Program-made: the position numbers and the translations under genes
The notes under the pieces: model-generated
Seen by the model: the letters and a program-made list of their open reading frames with translations, nothing else
Database searches by the model: none
Told to the model about the DNA's origin: nothing
DNA from: Methylobacterium sp. 2A
Lineage (GTDB): Bacteria > Pseudomonadota > Alphaproteobacteria > Rhizobiales > Beijerinckiaceae
Direction: 5' to 3'
Length of the DNA: 64,000 bases
NCBI RefSeq assembly: GCF_009806555.1
Contig: NZ_VUOK01000029.1
Location: 124,001-188,000, forward strand
In this document: positions 35,582 to 45,150 of the stretch, piece by piece
Position numbering within the stretch: position 1 is the first letter of the stretch
How the letters are laid out: each line of letters starts with the position of its first letter

Positions 35582-36205
35582 TTAACCCGATTCTCCGTCC
35601 TGGGTCAGCCGGGTGACGATCCGCGCCACCTCGGCCTCTGCCGCGGGGAAGCCCCGGCTCGTGTCGATGATGAAATCCGCCCGCGCCCGCTTCTCGGCGT
35701 CCGGCATCTGCTTGGCCAGGATCGCCGTGAAGGCGGCCTCATTCATGCCGGGGCGGGCCAGCACCCGGGCGCGCTGGATCTCGGGCGGCGCGCTCACCAC
35801 CGCGACCGCGTCGCAGCGGCCCTCGCCGCCGGTCTCGTAGAGGAGGGGAATGTCGAGGACGACGAGCGGCGCTGTCCGGTGCCGGGCCAGGAAATCCGTG
35901 CTGGCCGCCCGGACCAGGGGATGCACGATCGCCTCCAGGGCGGCCATCCGGTCGGGGGCGTCCAGAACCGCCGCGCGCAGGCGTGTCCGGTCGACGCCGC
36001 CGTCCGCGTCGAGCACGCCGGGAAAAGCCGCCCCGATCGCCGCCGCGGCCGCGCCGCCGGGCCCATAGAGCGCGTGGACGGCGGCATCCGCGTCGTGGAC
36101 CGGGACGCCCCGCTGGGCGAACAGCGCCGCGGTGGCCGATTTGCCCATGCCGATCGAGCCGGTGAGCCCGAGCACGATCGGTCCGGACCCGGCCTTCGGC
36201 CTCAT
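35582..36205 (-). CDS. coaE: Dephospho-CoA kinase
   Basis: A 207-residue P-loop kinase that phosphorylates dephospho-CoA in the last step of coenzyme A synthesis. [30 protein letters not shown] contains the P-loop GSIGMGKS (region about residues 11-40). Later motifs are [18 protein letters not shown] and [26 protein letters not shown]. The stop of aroE and the start of coaE overlap by four bases, so aroE-coaE are co-transcribed, as in many alphaproteobacteria. Confidence 0.96.
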   Translation of the reverse strand: MRPKAGSGPIVLGLTGSIGMGKSATAALFAQRGVPVHDADAAVHALYGPGGAAAAAIGAAFPGVLDADGGVDRTRLRAAVLDAPDRMAALEAIVHPLVRAASTDFLARHRTAPLVVLDIPLLYETGGEGRCDAVAVVSAPPEIQRARVLARPGMNEAAFTAILAKQMPDAEKRARADFIIDTSRGFPAAEAEVARIVTRLTQDGESG

Positions 36206-37062
36206 GGGGCCAGAGCCGGGGCGAGATCCGCCACGATCCGGTCGCGCAGAGCGGGGGTGACGGCCGGGCGCGGCCCGAACCAGGCCTCGAAACCCGGCAC
36301 CGCCTGGTGCAGCAGCATGCCGAGCCCGTCCACGGCGGCCAGTTCCCGGCGGCGCGCCGCTGCCAAAAGATCGGTTTCGAGCGGCGCGTAGACGATGTCG
36401 GCCACCGCGGCTTCCCGCGGCAGGGGCGCGAGATCGAGGGCGAGGGGCGGCTGGCCCTTCATGCCGAGCGAGGTGGTGTTGACGAGGAGCCCGGCTTCTT
36501 TCAGCGCCGCCGGCAGGTCGTCCCAGGCGAGGGCGTCGGCAATACCGGGGGCGAGCGCCGCCACCGCCTCGGCCCGGGCCAGGGTGCGATTGGCGACGCG
36601 GATGCGCCGCATCCCCCGCTCGGCCAGCCCGACCACGATCGCCCGGGCCGCGCCGCCAGCACCCAGCACCACGGCGGTGCCGGTCCCCCGCGCCGGCCAG
36701 TCCGCCCCCAGGCTGTGATCGAGATGGGCGCAGAAGCCCGGCGCGTCGGTGTTGTCGCCATGGATCCGCCCATCGGGACCGACCACCAGGGTGTTCACCG
36801 CGCCGATCTTTTCCGCCCGCGGCGTCAGGGTGTCGGCGAGCCGGCAGGCCGCCTCCTTGTGGGGGATCGTGACGTTGCCGCCCCGGTAGCCCGATGCGGG
36901 CAGGGCCCGGACGAAATTCGAAAAGGCCTCCGGGGCCACGTCCAGGCGCTCGTAGGAGCCGGCAATGCCGTGCTCGGCGAGCCAGTGGCCGTGGATCAGC
37001 GGCGAGCGCGAATGGGCGATCGGGTGGCCGACCACGAAGGCGCGGGGGGTTCCGGTGGTCAC
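36202..37062 (-). CDS. aroE: Shikimate dehydrogenase
   Basis: A 286-residue NADP-dependent enzyme that reduces 3-dehydroshikimate in aromatic amino acid synthesis. VGHPIAHSRSPLIHGHWL has the shikimate-binding SRSP, and GGNVTIPHKEAAC carries the catalytic lysine. GDNTDAPGF, VVLGAGGAARAIVVGLAERG (NADP fold), NRTLARAE and VNTTSLGMKG follow. The GTG at 37062 is chosen because the protein then begins MTTGTPRAFVVGHP. It overlaps the preceding cation-efflux stop by four bases. The open frame runs on further, inside the neighbouring gene. Confidence 0.94.
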   Translation of the reverse strand: MTTGTPRAFVVGHPIAHSRSPLIHGHWLAEHGIAGSYERLDVAPEAFSNFVRALPASGYRGGNVTIPHKEAACRLADTLTPRAEKIGAVNTLVVGPDGRIHGDNTDAPGFCAHLDHSLGADWPARGTGTAVVLGAGGAARAIVVGLAERGMRRIRVANRTLARAEAVAALAPGIADALAWDDLPAALKEAGLLVNTTSLGMKGQPPLALDLAPLPREAAVADIVYAPLETDLLAAARRRELAAVDGLGMLLHQAVPGFEAWFGPRPAVTPALRDRIVADLAPALAP

Positions 37063-38048
37063 GCCGCGCAATCCTGCGCCAGCCGGCAGGCCGGGCCGCC
37101 GGCCTCCTCGATCTGCATCGTGGCGTGGCCGATGCCGAAGCGCGCGCGCAGGCCCTCGGCGGTCTCGGACAGGAAGCCGTTTCCGGGCACGCGATGGGCC
37201 TGATGGCCCTCCTGCATCACGAGATGGACCGTCAGGGCGACGCTGGTGGTGCTCATCGGCCAGATGTGCAGGTCGTGAAGGTCGGCGACGCCGGGCCGCT
37301 CGCGCAGGAAGCCGGTCACCGCCTCGGGGGAGATCTCCGGCGGCACGGCATCGAGCGACATCGCCACGCTGTCGCGCAGGAGCCCCCAGGTCGCCCAGAC
37401 CACGAGGCCGGCGACGACGAGGCTGACCGCCGGGTCGAGCCAGGCCAGCCCGGTGAGCTGGATCACGAGGCCGGCGATCACCACCCCGGCCGAGACCGCG
37501 GCATCGGCCGCCATGTGCAGGAAGGCGCCGCGGATGTTGATGTCGCCCTTGGCGCCGCTGGCGAACAGCCACGCGGTGACGCCGTTCACCAGGATCCCGA
37601 TGGCGGCCACCACCATCACGGTGATGCCGGCCACGGGCTCGGGGTGGACCAAGCGGACCAGCGCCTCCCAGATCACCGCCCCCATGGCGATCAGCAGGAA
37701 CACCGCGTTGAACAGGGCGGCCAGGATCGAGGAGCCGCGATAGCCGTAGGTGAAGCGCGCGGTGGCGCGGCGGCGTACGAGGATCGCCGCGACCCAGGCG
37801 GCCACGAGGCCCAGCACGTCCGACAGGTTGTGCCCGGCATCAGCCACAAGCGACATGGAGTTGCCGAGATAGCCGTAGATCGCCTCGATCACCACGAAGA
37901 CGGTGTTGAGCGCGATGCCGGTCGCGAAGGCCGGCCCGAAATTCTTGGGCACATGGACGTGGCCGCCAGATCCGCCGTGGGCATGGCCGCCGTGACCACC
38001 ATGGGAATGCCCCCCGTGGCCGCCGTGCGAATGGTCGTGTCCGGCCAA
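37059..38048 (-). CDS. Cation diffusion facilitator (zinc/cobalt efflux) transporter
   Basis: A 329-residue inner-membrane transporter of the CDF family (ZitB/CzcD-like). A His/Gly-rich N-terminus with repeated GGHGGH/GHSHGG units is a metal sensor or buffer. Six helices follow, with metal-site motifs LVADAGHNLSDVLGL in helix 2 and LHMAADAAVSAGV in helix 5. The cytoplasmic C-terminal domain has RPGVADLHDLHIWPMSTTSVALTVHLV (region about residues 250-276). It probably exports Zn(II). It is translationally coupled to aroE downstream by a four-base overlap, with no obvious functional link. Confidence 0.93.
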   Translation of the reverse strand: MAGHDHSHGGHGGHSHGGHGGHAHGGSGGHVHVPKNFGPAFATGIALNTVFVVIEAIYGYLGNSMSLVADAGHNLSDVLGLVAAWVAAILVRRRATARFTYGYRGSSILAALFNAVFLLIAMGAVIWEALVRLVHPEPVAGITVMVVAAIGILVNGVTAWLFASGAKGDINIRGAFLHMAADAAVSAGVVIAGLVIQLTGLAWLDPAVSLVVAGLVVWATWGLLRDSVAMSLDAVPPEISPEAVTGFLRERPGVADLHDLHIWPMSTTSVALTVHLVMQEGHQAHRVPGNGFLSETAEGLRARFGIGHATMQIEEAGGPACRLAQDCAA

Positions 38049-38063
38049 GACGGTAACTCCCCT

Positions 38064-38675
38064 TCAGAACGCCAGAAGCCCGGCGGCGCGCAGCCGTGCG
38101 AGGAGCGGCAGCAGCGGCAGGCCCAGCACCGTGCTGTGATCGCCCGCGACCGATTCGAACAGGTGGATCCCGGGCCCTTCGAGCTGGTAGCCGCCGACGC
38201 TCGCCCGCACGCGATCCTCGCCGGCGCAGTCCACATAGGCCGCGATCGCCCGGTCATCGAGGGGGCGCAGGGTCAGCCGGGCGGTCTCCACGAAGGTATC
38301 TTGGACAGTCCCAGCCAGCGCTACGGCGGAATGCAGCGCGTGGGTGCGGCCGGACAGGCGGGCGAGCTGCGCCCGGGCGGCCGCGGCATCGGCCGGCTTG
38401 TGGAACACCGTGCCGTCGCAAGCGAGCACCTGATCGGCGCCGAGGACGAGGCGTCCGGGGCACCGGGCCGCCACCGATTCGGCCTTGGCGCGGGCGAGGT
38501 GCAGGGCGAGATCGGGCGGAGACAGGCCGGCGCTCCGAGCCTCCAGGGCGCGCTCGTCGACCTCGGGGGCCATGGTCTCGACCGGCAGCGCCGCGCCCTC
38601 CAGCAGGAGGCGCCGGGTCGGGCTGGTCGAGGCGAGGAGGAGCGGGTGCGGGCCGGTCCAGGGCGAGCGGGGCAT
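38064..38675 (-). CDS. maf: Maf-family nucleoside triphosphate pyrophosphatase
   Basis: A 203-residue Maf/YceF protein that hydrolyses non-canonical or m7G-type nucleoside triphosphates. LLLASTSPTRRLLLEGAALPVE is the N-terminal signature (usually SPRR; here SPTRR). VLGADQVLACDGTVFHKPAD contains the catalytic Asp region, RLSGRTHALHSAVAL and VGGYQLEGPGIHLFESVAGDHSTVLGLPLLPLL complete it. It lies upstream of the cation-efflux-aroE-coaE group on the same strand, the usual alphaproteobacterial maf-aroE-coaE cluster. Confidence 0.94.
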   Translation of the reverse strand: MPRSPWTGPHPLLLASTSPTRRLLLEGAALPVETMAPEVDERALEARSAGLSPPDLALHLARAKAESVAARCPGRLVLGADQVLACDGTVFHKPADAAAARAQLARLSGRTHALHSAVALAGTVQDTFVETARLTLRPLDDRAIAAYVDCAGEDRVRASVGGYQLEGPGIHLFESVAGDHSTVLGLPLLPLLARLRAAGLLAF

Positions 38676-38925
38676 CGCGCCAGTGTCACGGATCCGATGA
38701 CGGGCGCAAGACGGCGATTGCGCCAGCCGAGGCGCTGCGACGAGCCCCGCCGTCGGAATGGACCGGCCGGCGGGGCTGTCGCGGGGCCGTTACGCAACCT
38801 GGCGCCCGGAGAGGACTCTTGGCAGGGTCCGGTTAGGGGAAGGTCAACGGCCGTATCGTGCGGCCGCTGGTTTTCGTGCCGCAGCGGGACAGAGGCAGAG
38901 GTGCACCGGCGCTCCAATCGCCCCC

Positions 38926-39035
38926 CTCATCCTGAGGTGCCGGAGCGCAGCGGAGGCCTCGAAGGAGCCTTCCAGCCGGCCACGCGATCCCTGGAGCCCT
39001 CCTTCGAGGCGGCTGCGCCGCACCTCAGGATGAGG
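38926..39035. repeat. Family B double-palindrome repeat, copy B4
   Basis: CCTCATCCTGAGGTGCCGGA start, facing CTCGAAGGAGCC and GGAGCCCTCCTTCGAGG arms, CACCTCAGGATGAGG end. Between maf and rho, both leftward. Confidence 0.9.
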
Positions 39036-39067
39036 TGGAGGGTTGGGACGCCCGTTGAACCGGCGCC

Positions 39068-40429
39068 TCAGGTGTTCATCGAGTCGAAGAAGTCGCTGTT
39101 GCTCTTGGTCTGGCGCAGCTTGTCGAGCAGGAACTCGATCGCGTCGGTGACGCCCATCGGGTTGAGGATGCGGCGCAGCACGTAGGTCTTCTTGAGCGCA
39201 TCCGGCGGGACCAGCAGCTCCTCCTTGCGGGTGCCCGAGCGGGTGATGTCGATCGCCGGGAAGATGCGCTTGTCGGAGACCTTGCGGTCCAGGATGATCT
39301 CGGAATTGCCGGTGCCCTTGAACTCCTCGAAGATCACCTCGTCCATGCGCGAGCCGGTGTCGATCAGCGCGGTGGCGATGATCGAGAGCGAGCCGCCCTC
39401 CTCGATGTTGCGGGCGGCGCCGAAGAAGCGCTTGGGCCGCTGCAGGGCGTTGGCGTCGACACCGCCGGTCAGCACCTTGCCGGAGGACGGCACCACCGTG
39501 TTGTAGGCGCGGCCGAGGCGGGTGATGGAATCCAGGAGGATCACCACGTCGCGCCCGTGCTCCACGAGGCGCTTGGCCTTCTCGATCACCATCTCGGCGA
39601 CCTGCACGTGGCGGGTGGCCGGCTCGTCGAAGGTCGAGGCGATGACCTCGCCCTTCACCGAGCGCTGCATGTCGGTGACCTCCTCGGGCCGCTCGTCGAT
39701 GAGCAGCACGATCAGGTAGCACTCGGGGTGGTTGAGGGTGATCGACTGGGCGATGTTCTGCATCAGCACGGTCTTACCCGTGCGCGGCGGCGCCACGATC
39801 AGGGCGCGCTGGCCCTTGCCGATCGGCGCCACGATGTCGATGATCCGCGGCGAGAAATCCTTCTTGGTCGGGTTGTCCAGTTCGAGCTTGAACCGCTTCG
39901 TCGGGAAGAGCGGCGTCAGGTTGTCGAAGTGGACCTTGTGCTTGATCTTCTCCGGGTTCTCGAAGTTGATCGTGTTGACCTTGAGAAGGGCGAAGTAGCG
40001 CTCGCCGTCCTTGGGGCCGCGGATCGGGCCCTCGACGGTGTCGCCGGTGCGCAGGCCGAACCGGCGGATCTGGGTCGGCGAGATGTAGATGTCGTCCGGG
40101 CCGGGCAGGTAGTTCGAGTCGGAGGAGCGCAGGAAGCCGAAGCCGTCCTGCAGCACCTCGACGGTGCCCGAGCCGATGATCTCGACCTCCTTGGCAGCGA
40201 GCTGCTTCAGGATGGCGAACATCAGCTCCTGCTTGCGCATGGTCGAGGCGTTCTCGACCTCGACCTCCTCGGCGAAGGCGGTCAGGTCGGTGGGCGTCTT
40301 CGACTTGAGGTCCTGGAGCTTGACCTCGCGGACGCCTTCGAGGGCGGCCGGCATGGTGGGCCGATCGGCGGGCAGATCGGCCGGCTCCGCGGTCTCGATC
40401 TCGGCGAGGGCGTCGGGGTGTGGCGTCAT
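39068..40429 (-). CDS. rho: Transcription termination factor Rho
   Basis: A 453-residue hexameric RNA/DNA helicase that ends transcription at rut sites. The N-terminal region [36 protein letters not shown] (region about residues 41-76) and the cold-shock-type RNA-binding domain with [29 protein letters not shown] are followed by the Walker A site [10 protein letters not shown] (about 211-220), [28 protein letters not shown] and the Q/R loop region. Length is slightly above E. coli Rho (419) because of an Asp/Pro-rich N-terminal extension. Confidence 0.97.
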   Translation of the reverse strand: MTPHPDALAEIETAEPADLPADRPTMPAALEGVREVKLQDLKSKTPTDLTAFAEEVEVENASTMRKQELMFAILKQLAAKEVEIIGSGTVEVLQDGFGFLRSSDSNYLPGPDDIYISPTQIRRFGLRTGDTVEGPIRGPKDGERYFALLKVNTINFENPEKIKHKVHFDNLTPLFPTKRFKLELDNPTKKDFSPRIIDIVAPIGKGQRALIVAPPRTGKTVLMQNIAQSITLNHPECYLIVLLIDERPEEVTDMQRSVKGEVIASTFDEPATRHVQVAEMVIEKAKRLVEHGRDVVILLDSITRLGRAYNTVVPSSGKVLTGGVDANALQRPKRFFGAARNIEEGGSLSIIATALIDTGSRMDEVIFEEFKGTGNSEIILDRKVSDKRIFPAIDITRSGTRKEELLVPPDALKKTYVLRRILNPMGVTDAIEFLLDKLRQTKSNSDFFDSMNT

Positions 40430-40810
40430 GGGTGTCTTGCAACCGACGGAGAAGGTGGGAGGGCCGGTTCTGTGCCAAGCACCCGGGGGACGGGCGCCGA
40501 AGGGCGGGCCGCGCTGCGGCGAGGGGCCCGAGGATCAGATTGGCGAAACCGTACTGGCAGGACCCTCAGGCTCACGGGCGCGCTGCGGCGCAGACCTTGT
40601 GGTGAGGGCCCGTCACAGATAACGCGTTTCCCCGCCGCACTCAAGAGCTTCGCGAAGACCCTCGCGGATGGGACGGGCCGGGGTTAGACCGGCGACGCGG
40701 CGGCCGGTCCCGGAACCCGGTCCGCGCGGGATCGTTCACCGTCCCGGCGCTGCGGCGCAACAGACGTCCAGCCTGTCCCTGTCCTCGACCTGAGAGCCTG
40801 CCAGACCGCC
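40430..40810. promoter_or_regulatory. Long non-coding region upstream of rho
   Basis: About 380 bases between divergent rho and the DUF3429 gene. No gene or conserved element recognised. The part next to rho is C-rich on the rho-sense strand around 40440-40560, as expected if rho carries rut-like leader sequences for autogenous control. Both promoters must lie here. Confidence 0.4.
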
Positions 40811-41314
40811 ATGCGCGACGACGCCGCCGGACGCACCCTCACCACGCACGAGCCGCGCCGGATCCCCTGGCTCGACGTCGTGTTCGGCTTCGGACCGATG
40901 GTGCCGATCGCGGCCGGCGCCGCGGCGGCGTGGTGGCTGAACGGCCAGCCGCTCGACTACCTCGTGGCCCTGTTCACCCTGCTCTACGCAGCCTCGATCC
41001 TGCTGTTCCTGGCCGGCGTCCACCGGGGCGTCAGCTTCCGGACCGAGGGCGGCCCACGGCTGTCGCAGATGGTCACGATGCTGGTGCTCTACGCGCTCGG
41101 GCTGTTCAGCCTGTTGGCCGCCGTGATGGGGAAGGCGGTGCCGGCCCTGGCGCTGCTGATCCTCGGCTACGCCCTCATCGGGATCCTCGACCCGATCCAG
41201 GCCCGTTCCGGCGAGGTGCCGCTCGCCCATGCCCGCCTGCGCCCGCTCCAGATGCCGATCGCCGTGGTGAGCCTCGCGGTGCTGCTCTGGCTGAAGCTGA
41301 CGGCGCCGTATTGA
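40811..41314 (+). CDS. DUF3429 family membrane protein
   Basis: A 167-residue inner-membrane protein with four to five hydrophobic helices (about residues 25-43, 48-68, 86-104, 109-127 and 147-162). IPWLDVVFGFGPMVPIAAGAAAAW at the N-terminus and YAASILLFLAGVHRGVSF are characteristic of DUF3429. No function is established for the family. Separated from rho by a long divergent gap. Confidence 0.82.
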   Translation: MRDDAAGRTLTTHEPRRIPWLDVVFGFGPMVPIAAGAAAAWWLNGQPLDYLVALFTLLYAASILLFLAGVHRGVSFRTEGGPRLSQMVTMLVLYALGLFSLLAAVMGKAVPALALLILGYALIGILDPIQARSGEVPLAHARLRPLQMPIAVVSLAVLLWLKLTAPY

Positions 41315-41407
41315 GGGTGATCCGAGCAATCGGACCCAGCTTTCGTGTTGGCTGCCGGATCAGCTCAACTCCGTTTGAAAACAGGTCACAAGCGGTCCCG
41401 CATCTCT

Positions 41408-41431
41408 CCCTCCCCCCTCTGCGGGGGAGGG
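41408..41431. repeat. Family C half-element, copy C1
   Basis: CCCTCCCCCCTCTGCGGGGGAGGG in one orientation only (24 bases, identical to 61250-61273). The inverted partner that accompanies copies C2 and C3 is not seen. It lies in the intergenic space between DUF3429 and hisS. In copies C2 and C3 the same motif is inside genes. Confidence 0.75.
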
Positions 41432-41544
41432 AAACGCGCGGGTTCGGACCCGATAGGCGGACGGCGTAGCCCTCGCGGGGAGACGAGCGCGTCCCGGCCC
41501 ATTGACGGTTCCGCAAACCGAATTCCCCTTTCGCCCGGCATGCT

Positions 41545-41611
41545 CTAGAGCCCGGGCCAGGATCCCCGGCCGCCGGGGGCGACTCAATCCGATGCCGGAT
41601 CCGGGCTCTAG
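41545..41611. promoter_or_regulatory. Nested inverted repeats in the hisS leader
   Basis: CTAGAGCCCGG (41545-41555) pairs with CCGGGCTCTAG (41601-41611), a perfect 11-base stem enclosing an inner CCCCGG-CCG-CCGGGG hairpin (41564-41578). It ends 24 bases before the hisS ATG, close to the ribosome-binding site. Possible attenuator or repressor site, unproven. Confidence 0.5.
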
Positions 41612-41635
41612 CCCGCGAGAAGCGAACGCCTTCAC

Positions 41636-43174
41636 ATGTCCAAGCCCGAAACTGCCAAGCCCGAAACCCTGAAGCCCCGCCTGCCGCGCGGCTTCGTCGA
41701 CCGGCGCGCCGGTGAGATCGCCGCGCAGCACCGGATGCTGGAGACGATCCGGCGGAGTTTCGAGCTCTACGGCTTCGAGGCCCTGGAGACCCCCTTCGTC
41801 GAGTATACCGAGGCGCTGGGAAAATTCCTGCCCGACCTCGACCGGCCGAACGCGGGCGTGTTCTCGTTCCAGGACGACGACGAGGCGTGGCTCTCGCTGC
41901 GCTACGACCTCACGGCGCCGCTCGCCCGGTTCGTGGCCGAACATTTCGACGCGCTGCCGAAGCCCTATCGCAGCTACCGGGCGGGCTACGTGTTCCGCAA
42001 CGAGAAGCCGGGGCCGGGCCGTTTCCGCCAGTTCATGCAGTTCGACGCCGACATCGTGGGCGCCGGCAGCGTCGCGGCCGATGCCGAGATCTGCATGCTG
42101 ATGGCCGACACGCTGAACCGGCTCGGGCTCGGCGGCCAGTACGTGGTCAAGGTCAACAACCGCAAGGTGCTCGACGGCGTGATGGAGGCCGCAGGGCTGG
42201 CGGGTGACGACCGGGCCGGCCAGCGCCTCACCGTGCTGCGCGCCATCGACAAGCTCGATCGGCTCGGCGTCGACGGGGTGCGCCAGCTGCTGGGTGCCGG
42301 CCGCAAGGACGAGAGCGGCGACTTCACCAAGGGCGCGGGCCTCGACGAGGCGGCGATCGGGCGGATCCTGGCCTACGTGTCGTTCCAGGCCGATGCCGCG
42401 GACAGCGCCGACAAGGTGGCGTTCTGGGAAAAGTTTTTTGCCGGCTGGCACGACGCGGTGGGCCAATCCGAGACCGGCCGGGAAGGCATCGCCGAGCTGC
42501 ACGCGATCATGCGCCTGTGCGCCGCCGCCGGCTACGGCCATGACGTGATCCAGGCCGATCCGAGCGTGGTGCGCGGGCTCGAATACTATACCGGGCCGGT
42601 CTACGAGGCCGAGCTGACCTTCCCGGTCACCAACGAGGACGGCCAGACCGTGCGCTTCGGCTCGGTGGCGGGCGGCGGGCGCTACGACGGGCTGGTCGGG
42701 CGCTTCCGGGCCGAGCCGGTGCCGGCGGCGGGCTTCTCGATCGGCGTCTCGCGCCTGTTCTCGGCGCTGCAGCTCGTGAACAGCCCGCTGCTCGCCGGCT
42801 CCGAAGCGCCTGGGCCGGTGGTGGTGCTGGTCCTCGATCGCGAGAACATGGCGGATTACCAGCGGCTGGTGGCGCTGCTGCGCGCCGACGGCATCCGGGC
42901 CGAGCTCTATCTCGGGTCCGCGGGCATGAAGGCGCAGATGAAGTATGCCGACCGCCGCCGCGCCCCGGTGGCGATCATCCAGGGCTCGAACGAGCGGCTG
43001 GCCGGGGAGGTTCAGATCAAGGACCTGATCGAGGGCGCCCGGGCGGCGGAATCCATCGCCAGCAACGCCGAATGGAAGGCGGCGCGGCCGGCGCAGTTCT
43101 CGTGTCCCGAAGCCGATCTGGTGGCGCAGGTTCGGGCCGTGCTGGCTCGGCACTTCCCATCGACCGCGGGGTGA
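41636..43174 (+). CDS. hisS: Histidine-tRNA ligase
   Basis: A 512-residue class II aminoacyl-tRNA synthetase. Class II motif 2 is seen in [32 protein letters not shown] (region about residues 112-143). The histidine-binding [12 protein letters not shown] and [12 protein letters not shown] are present, and the anticodon-binding domain is at the end ([22 protein letters not shown]). In Rhizobiales hisS is usually directly followed by hisZ-hisG. Here hisZ-hisG start nearly 4 kb downstream, with a leftward phosphatase and a chemoreceptor gene in between. Confidence 0.96.
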   Translation: MSKPETAKPETLKPRLPRGFVDRRAGEIAAQHRMLETIRRSFELYGFEALETPFVEYTEALGKFLPDLDRPNAGVFSFQDDDEAWLSLRYDLTAPLARFVAEHFDALPKPYRSYRAGYVFRNEKPGPGRFRQFMQFDADIVGAGSVAADAEICMLMADTLNRLGLGGQYVVKVNNRKVLDGVMEAAGLAGDDRAGQRLTVLRAIDKLDRLGVDGVRQLLGAGRKDESGDFTKGAGLDEAAIGRILAYVSFQADAADSADKVAFWEKFFAGWHDAVGQSETGREGIAELHAIMRLCAAAGYGHDVIQADPSVVRGLEYYTGPVYEAELTFPVTNEDGQTVRFGSVAGGGRYDGLVGRFRAEPVPAAGFSIGVSRLFSALQLVNSPLLAGSEAPGPVVVLVLDRENMADYQRLVALLRADGIRAELYLGSAGMKAQMKYADRRRAPVAIIQGSNERLAGEVQIKDLIEGARAAESIASNAEWKAARPAQFSCPEADLVAQVRAVLARHFPSTAG

Positions 43175-43242
43175 AACGCGAAGCCTCCGGCGGCGTTGTT
43201 CCCGGTCGATGCCGCGACCCTGTCGGCAGGGAGAGTCCGGGG

Positions 43243-43497
43243 ATGCGTGCCGAGACGACCACCAAGTCCCTGATCCTGTCGGCCGCCCTGCTCCTCGTCT
43301 GCGCGGCGCCGGCTTCGGCGGCCCGCCCGGTCCCCGACCGGCTGCCCAGCGCCGTGGCGGTTGCGACGCCCGGCACCGGCAGCGCCCCCGTCCTCAGCGC
43401 CGGAATCGCCGCCGCTCCCGCGCTCAGCGCGCTGACCCGGCACAAACCGGCCCGGCGGCCCCGTGGGGCACGGCTCGGCAGCGCCCGCCCGCTCTGA
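43243..43497 (+). CDS. Short exported Pro/Ala-rich protein
   Basis: An 84-residue protein beginning MRAETTTKSLILSAALLLVCAAPASAA, a clear signal peptide, then a Pro/Val/Ala-rich mature part and an Arg-rich C-terminus (KPARRPRGARLGSARP). No family recognised. The ATG at 43243 is preceded by GGGAGAG. The frame is open further upstream, but those codons overlap hisS. Ends before repeat A6. Confidence 0.5.
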   Translation: MRAETTTKSLILSAALLLVCAAPASAARPVPDRLPSAVAVATPGTGSAPVLSAGIAAAPALSALTRHKPARRPRGARLGSARPL

Positions 43498-43500
43498 AAG

Positions 43501-43613
43501 TCCGGGTTTCCCAAGGGCGAGCCCTTGGGCAGGGGTTCGGGGGCAGAGCCCCTGAAGAAGAACCCAAGGCTCTGCCCTGGACCCGCGAAAGGTCTCGACC
43601 TTTCGAAACCGGG
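43501..43613. repeat. Family A multi-hairpin repeat, copy A6
   Basis: CCCAAGGGCGAGCCCTTGGG, a GGGGCAGAGCCCC stem, a weaker AAGGCTCTGCCCTGG arm and CGAAAGGTCTCGACCTTTCG. Between convergent genes, nine bases from the phosphatase stop. Confidence 0.87.
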
Positions 43614-43621
43614 ACGCGGCT

Positions 43622-44905
43622 TTACCGCAGACAGACCGGCGGTATGGCGGCGCGGACCTTGGTGGTGAAGGTCTCCAGGTCGCAGCCGCCGTCCCGCGCC
43701 GGACAGATCCCGATCGTCAGCGGCAGCGAGACCGGCGGGTCGAGAGGCCCGAGCGCGCGGGCCGAGCGCAGCTGGTCGAGGGTCTGGGCGAAGATCCGGA
43801 TCCGGATCGTCCGCGCCCCGGTCTCCGCATGGCGCCAGACCTCGAAGGCCAGGGTGGCGCCCGGGGCCGTCGGATCCGGCTGGCCCGGGAGCGACCAGCC
43901 GAGGCCGAGGGCGCCCGACAGGTTCGACAGGGTGGTGTCGTGGCTGGCCAGCACGACGAGGCGTGCGCTCGCCCCGAGCGGGGGCACGCCGAGGCCCCGG
44001 GGCGCCTCGCCCTGCAGCAGATCGCTGAGCATCCGCAGCAGCGTCGCCGCGCGGAACGTGGCGATCTCGGGCGTCCGGCGCAGGAGGTCGGCCGCGCGCC
44101 GGTGGGCGGGGAGCAGCGCCGCCAGGGTCTCGGGCGTGCCCTGGCCCCAGGCGACCTGATCGGGCGGCAGGCCCTCCGCGTATTCCAGGAGCAGGTTCTC
44201 CGACACGGTGGCGGCCAGCGCCAGCGGACCCTCGATCTTCGGCCCGGTGGGCGTGGCGACGAGGGTGCTCGGGCCATCGAGACAGGCCGCCGGGACCGCC
44301 TTGCAGGCGGCCGGACCCAGGATCCGCTTCAGCGCCGCGATGGCCTTGTCGGAGGCCTTGTCGGTCACCGCAAATCCGCCCGCCGTCCTGCCCTGGACCG
44401 CCGCCAGGGCCTCGGCCGGGTCCAGGGGGCAGATGCGCCCGCTGTCGAAGACCGGGTCGACGGCGCCGGCGGGCCCGTGGCGCGCCACGAGGCCGCAACC
44501 CGGGACGATCGCGTCGGCCAGGATCTGACCACTCTTGCGGGTGCGGTTCGCGGCGCCGTCCGCCCAGACCTGCACGGCGTTCACCGCCGGGCAGCCGGTC
44601 TCGGGCAGCAGCTCCGCCTTGGCGTAGAGGCTCCGCAGATAGGCCCCCATCCGCGACAGGGCCTCGGCGCCGTGCGGCATCAGCTCGCCCGGCTCGACCG
44701 GGAAGGCCGGCCATGGGCGGCCGGTCCTGGCCTCCAGCGCGGCCGGCGAAGCGGTCGGCGCAGGGACGCCGTGGCGGGAGACCAGCACGACGCGTTCGAG
44801 CTTGGGCTCGGCCCGGGCGGGCGCCTGTGCCAGGAGGATGGTCGTCAGCACGACGGCCAGTCCCGACTGACGCCGGCCGAGGATCCGAAAGACGCGCCGA
44901 GACAT
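43622..44905 (-). CDS. Histidine acid phosphatase family protein (AppA/Agp-like)
   Basis: A 427-residue exported phosphatase. The signal peptide (about residues 12-30) is followed by RVVLVSRHGVPAPT, the family RHG active site, and later by LVVLASHDTTLSNL, whose HD motif is the catalytic proton donor. This is the layout of periplasmic phytase or glucose-1-phosphatase enzymes that release phosphate from esters. Five or more cysteines suggest disulfides. The ATG at 44905 gives MSRRVFRILGRRQ; the frame is open to 44953. It lies between hisS and hisZ on the opposite strand. Confidence 0.88.
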   Translation of the reverse strand: MSRRVFRILGRRQSGLAVVLTTILLAQAPARAEPKLERVVLVSRHGVPAPTASPAALEARTGRPWPAFPVEPGELMPHGAEALSRMGAYLRSLYAKAELLPETGCPAVNAVQVWADGAANRTRKSGQILADAIVPGCGLVARHGPAGAVDPVFDSGRICPLDPAEALAAVQGRTAGGFAVTDKASDKAIAALKRILGPAACKAVPAACLDGPSTLVATPTGPKIEGPLALAATVSENLLLEYAEGLPPDQVAWGQGTPETLAALLPAHRRAADLLRRTPEIATFRAATLLRMLSDLLQGEAPRGLGVPPLGASARLVVLASHDTTLSNLSGALGLGWSLPGQPDPTAPGATLAFEVWRHAETGARTIRIRIFAQTLDQLRSARALGPLDPPVSLPLTIGICPARDGGCDLETFTTKVRAAIPPVCLR

Positions 44906-45150
44906 CGTGGGATCCGCTCCACACCTTCGCCGGATGATCCGATCGCCCGACAATGGATCAGGCTCCCTGGCGCGCGCAATCCATGCGCTTTCGAAGCCTT
45001 GATTGCGGCAGGACGGACAGTATCGGCTCCGGTCTCAGATCTCATCGACCGGTTCGACGATGATTTTATCGCATCGACCGATCGAAAGACGCTTCGGACA
45101 GACAGATCTGCGTCTCGAATGCTTGAGCGATCACCCCGCCGAGCGCCGCC

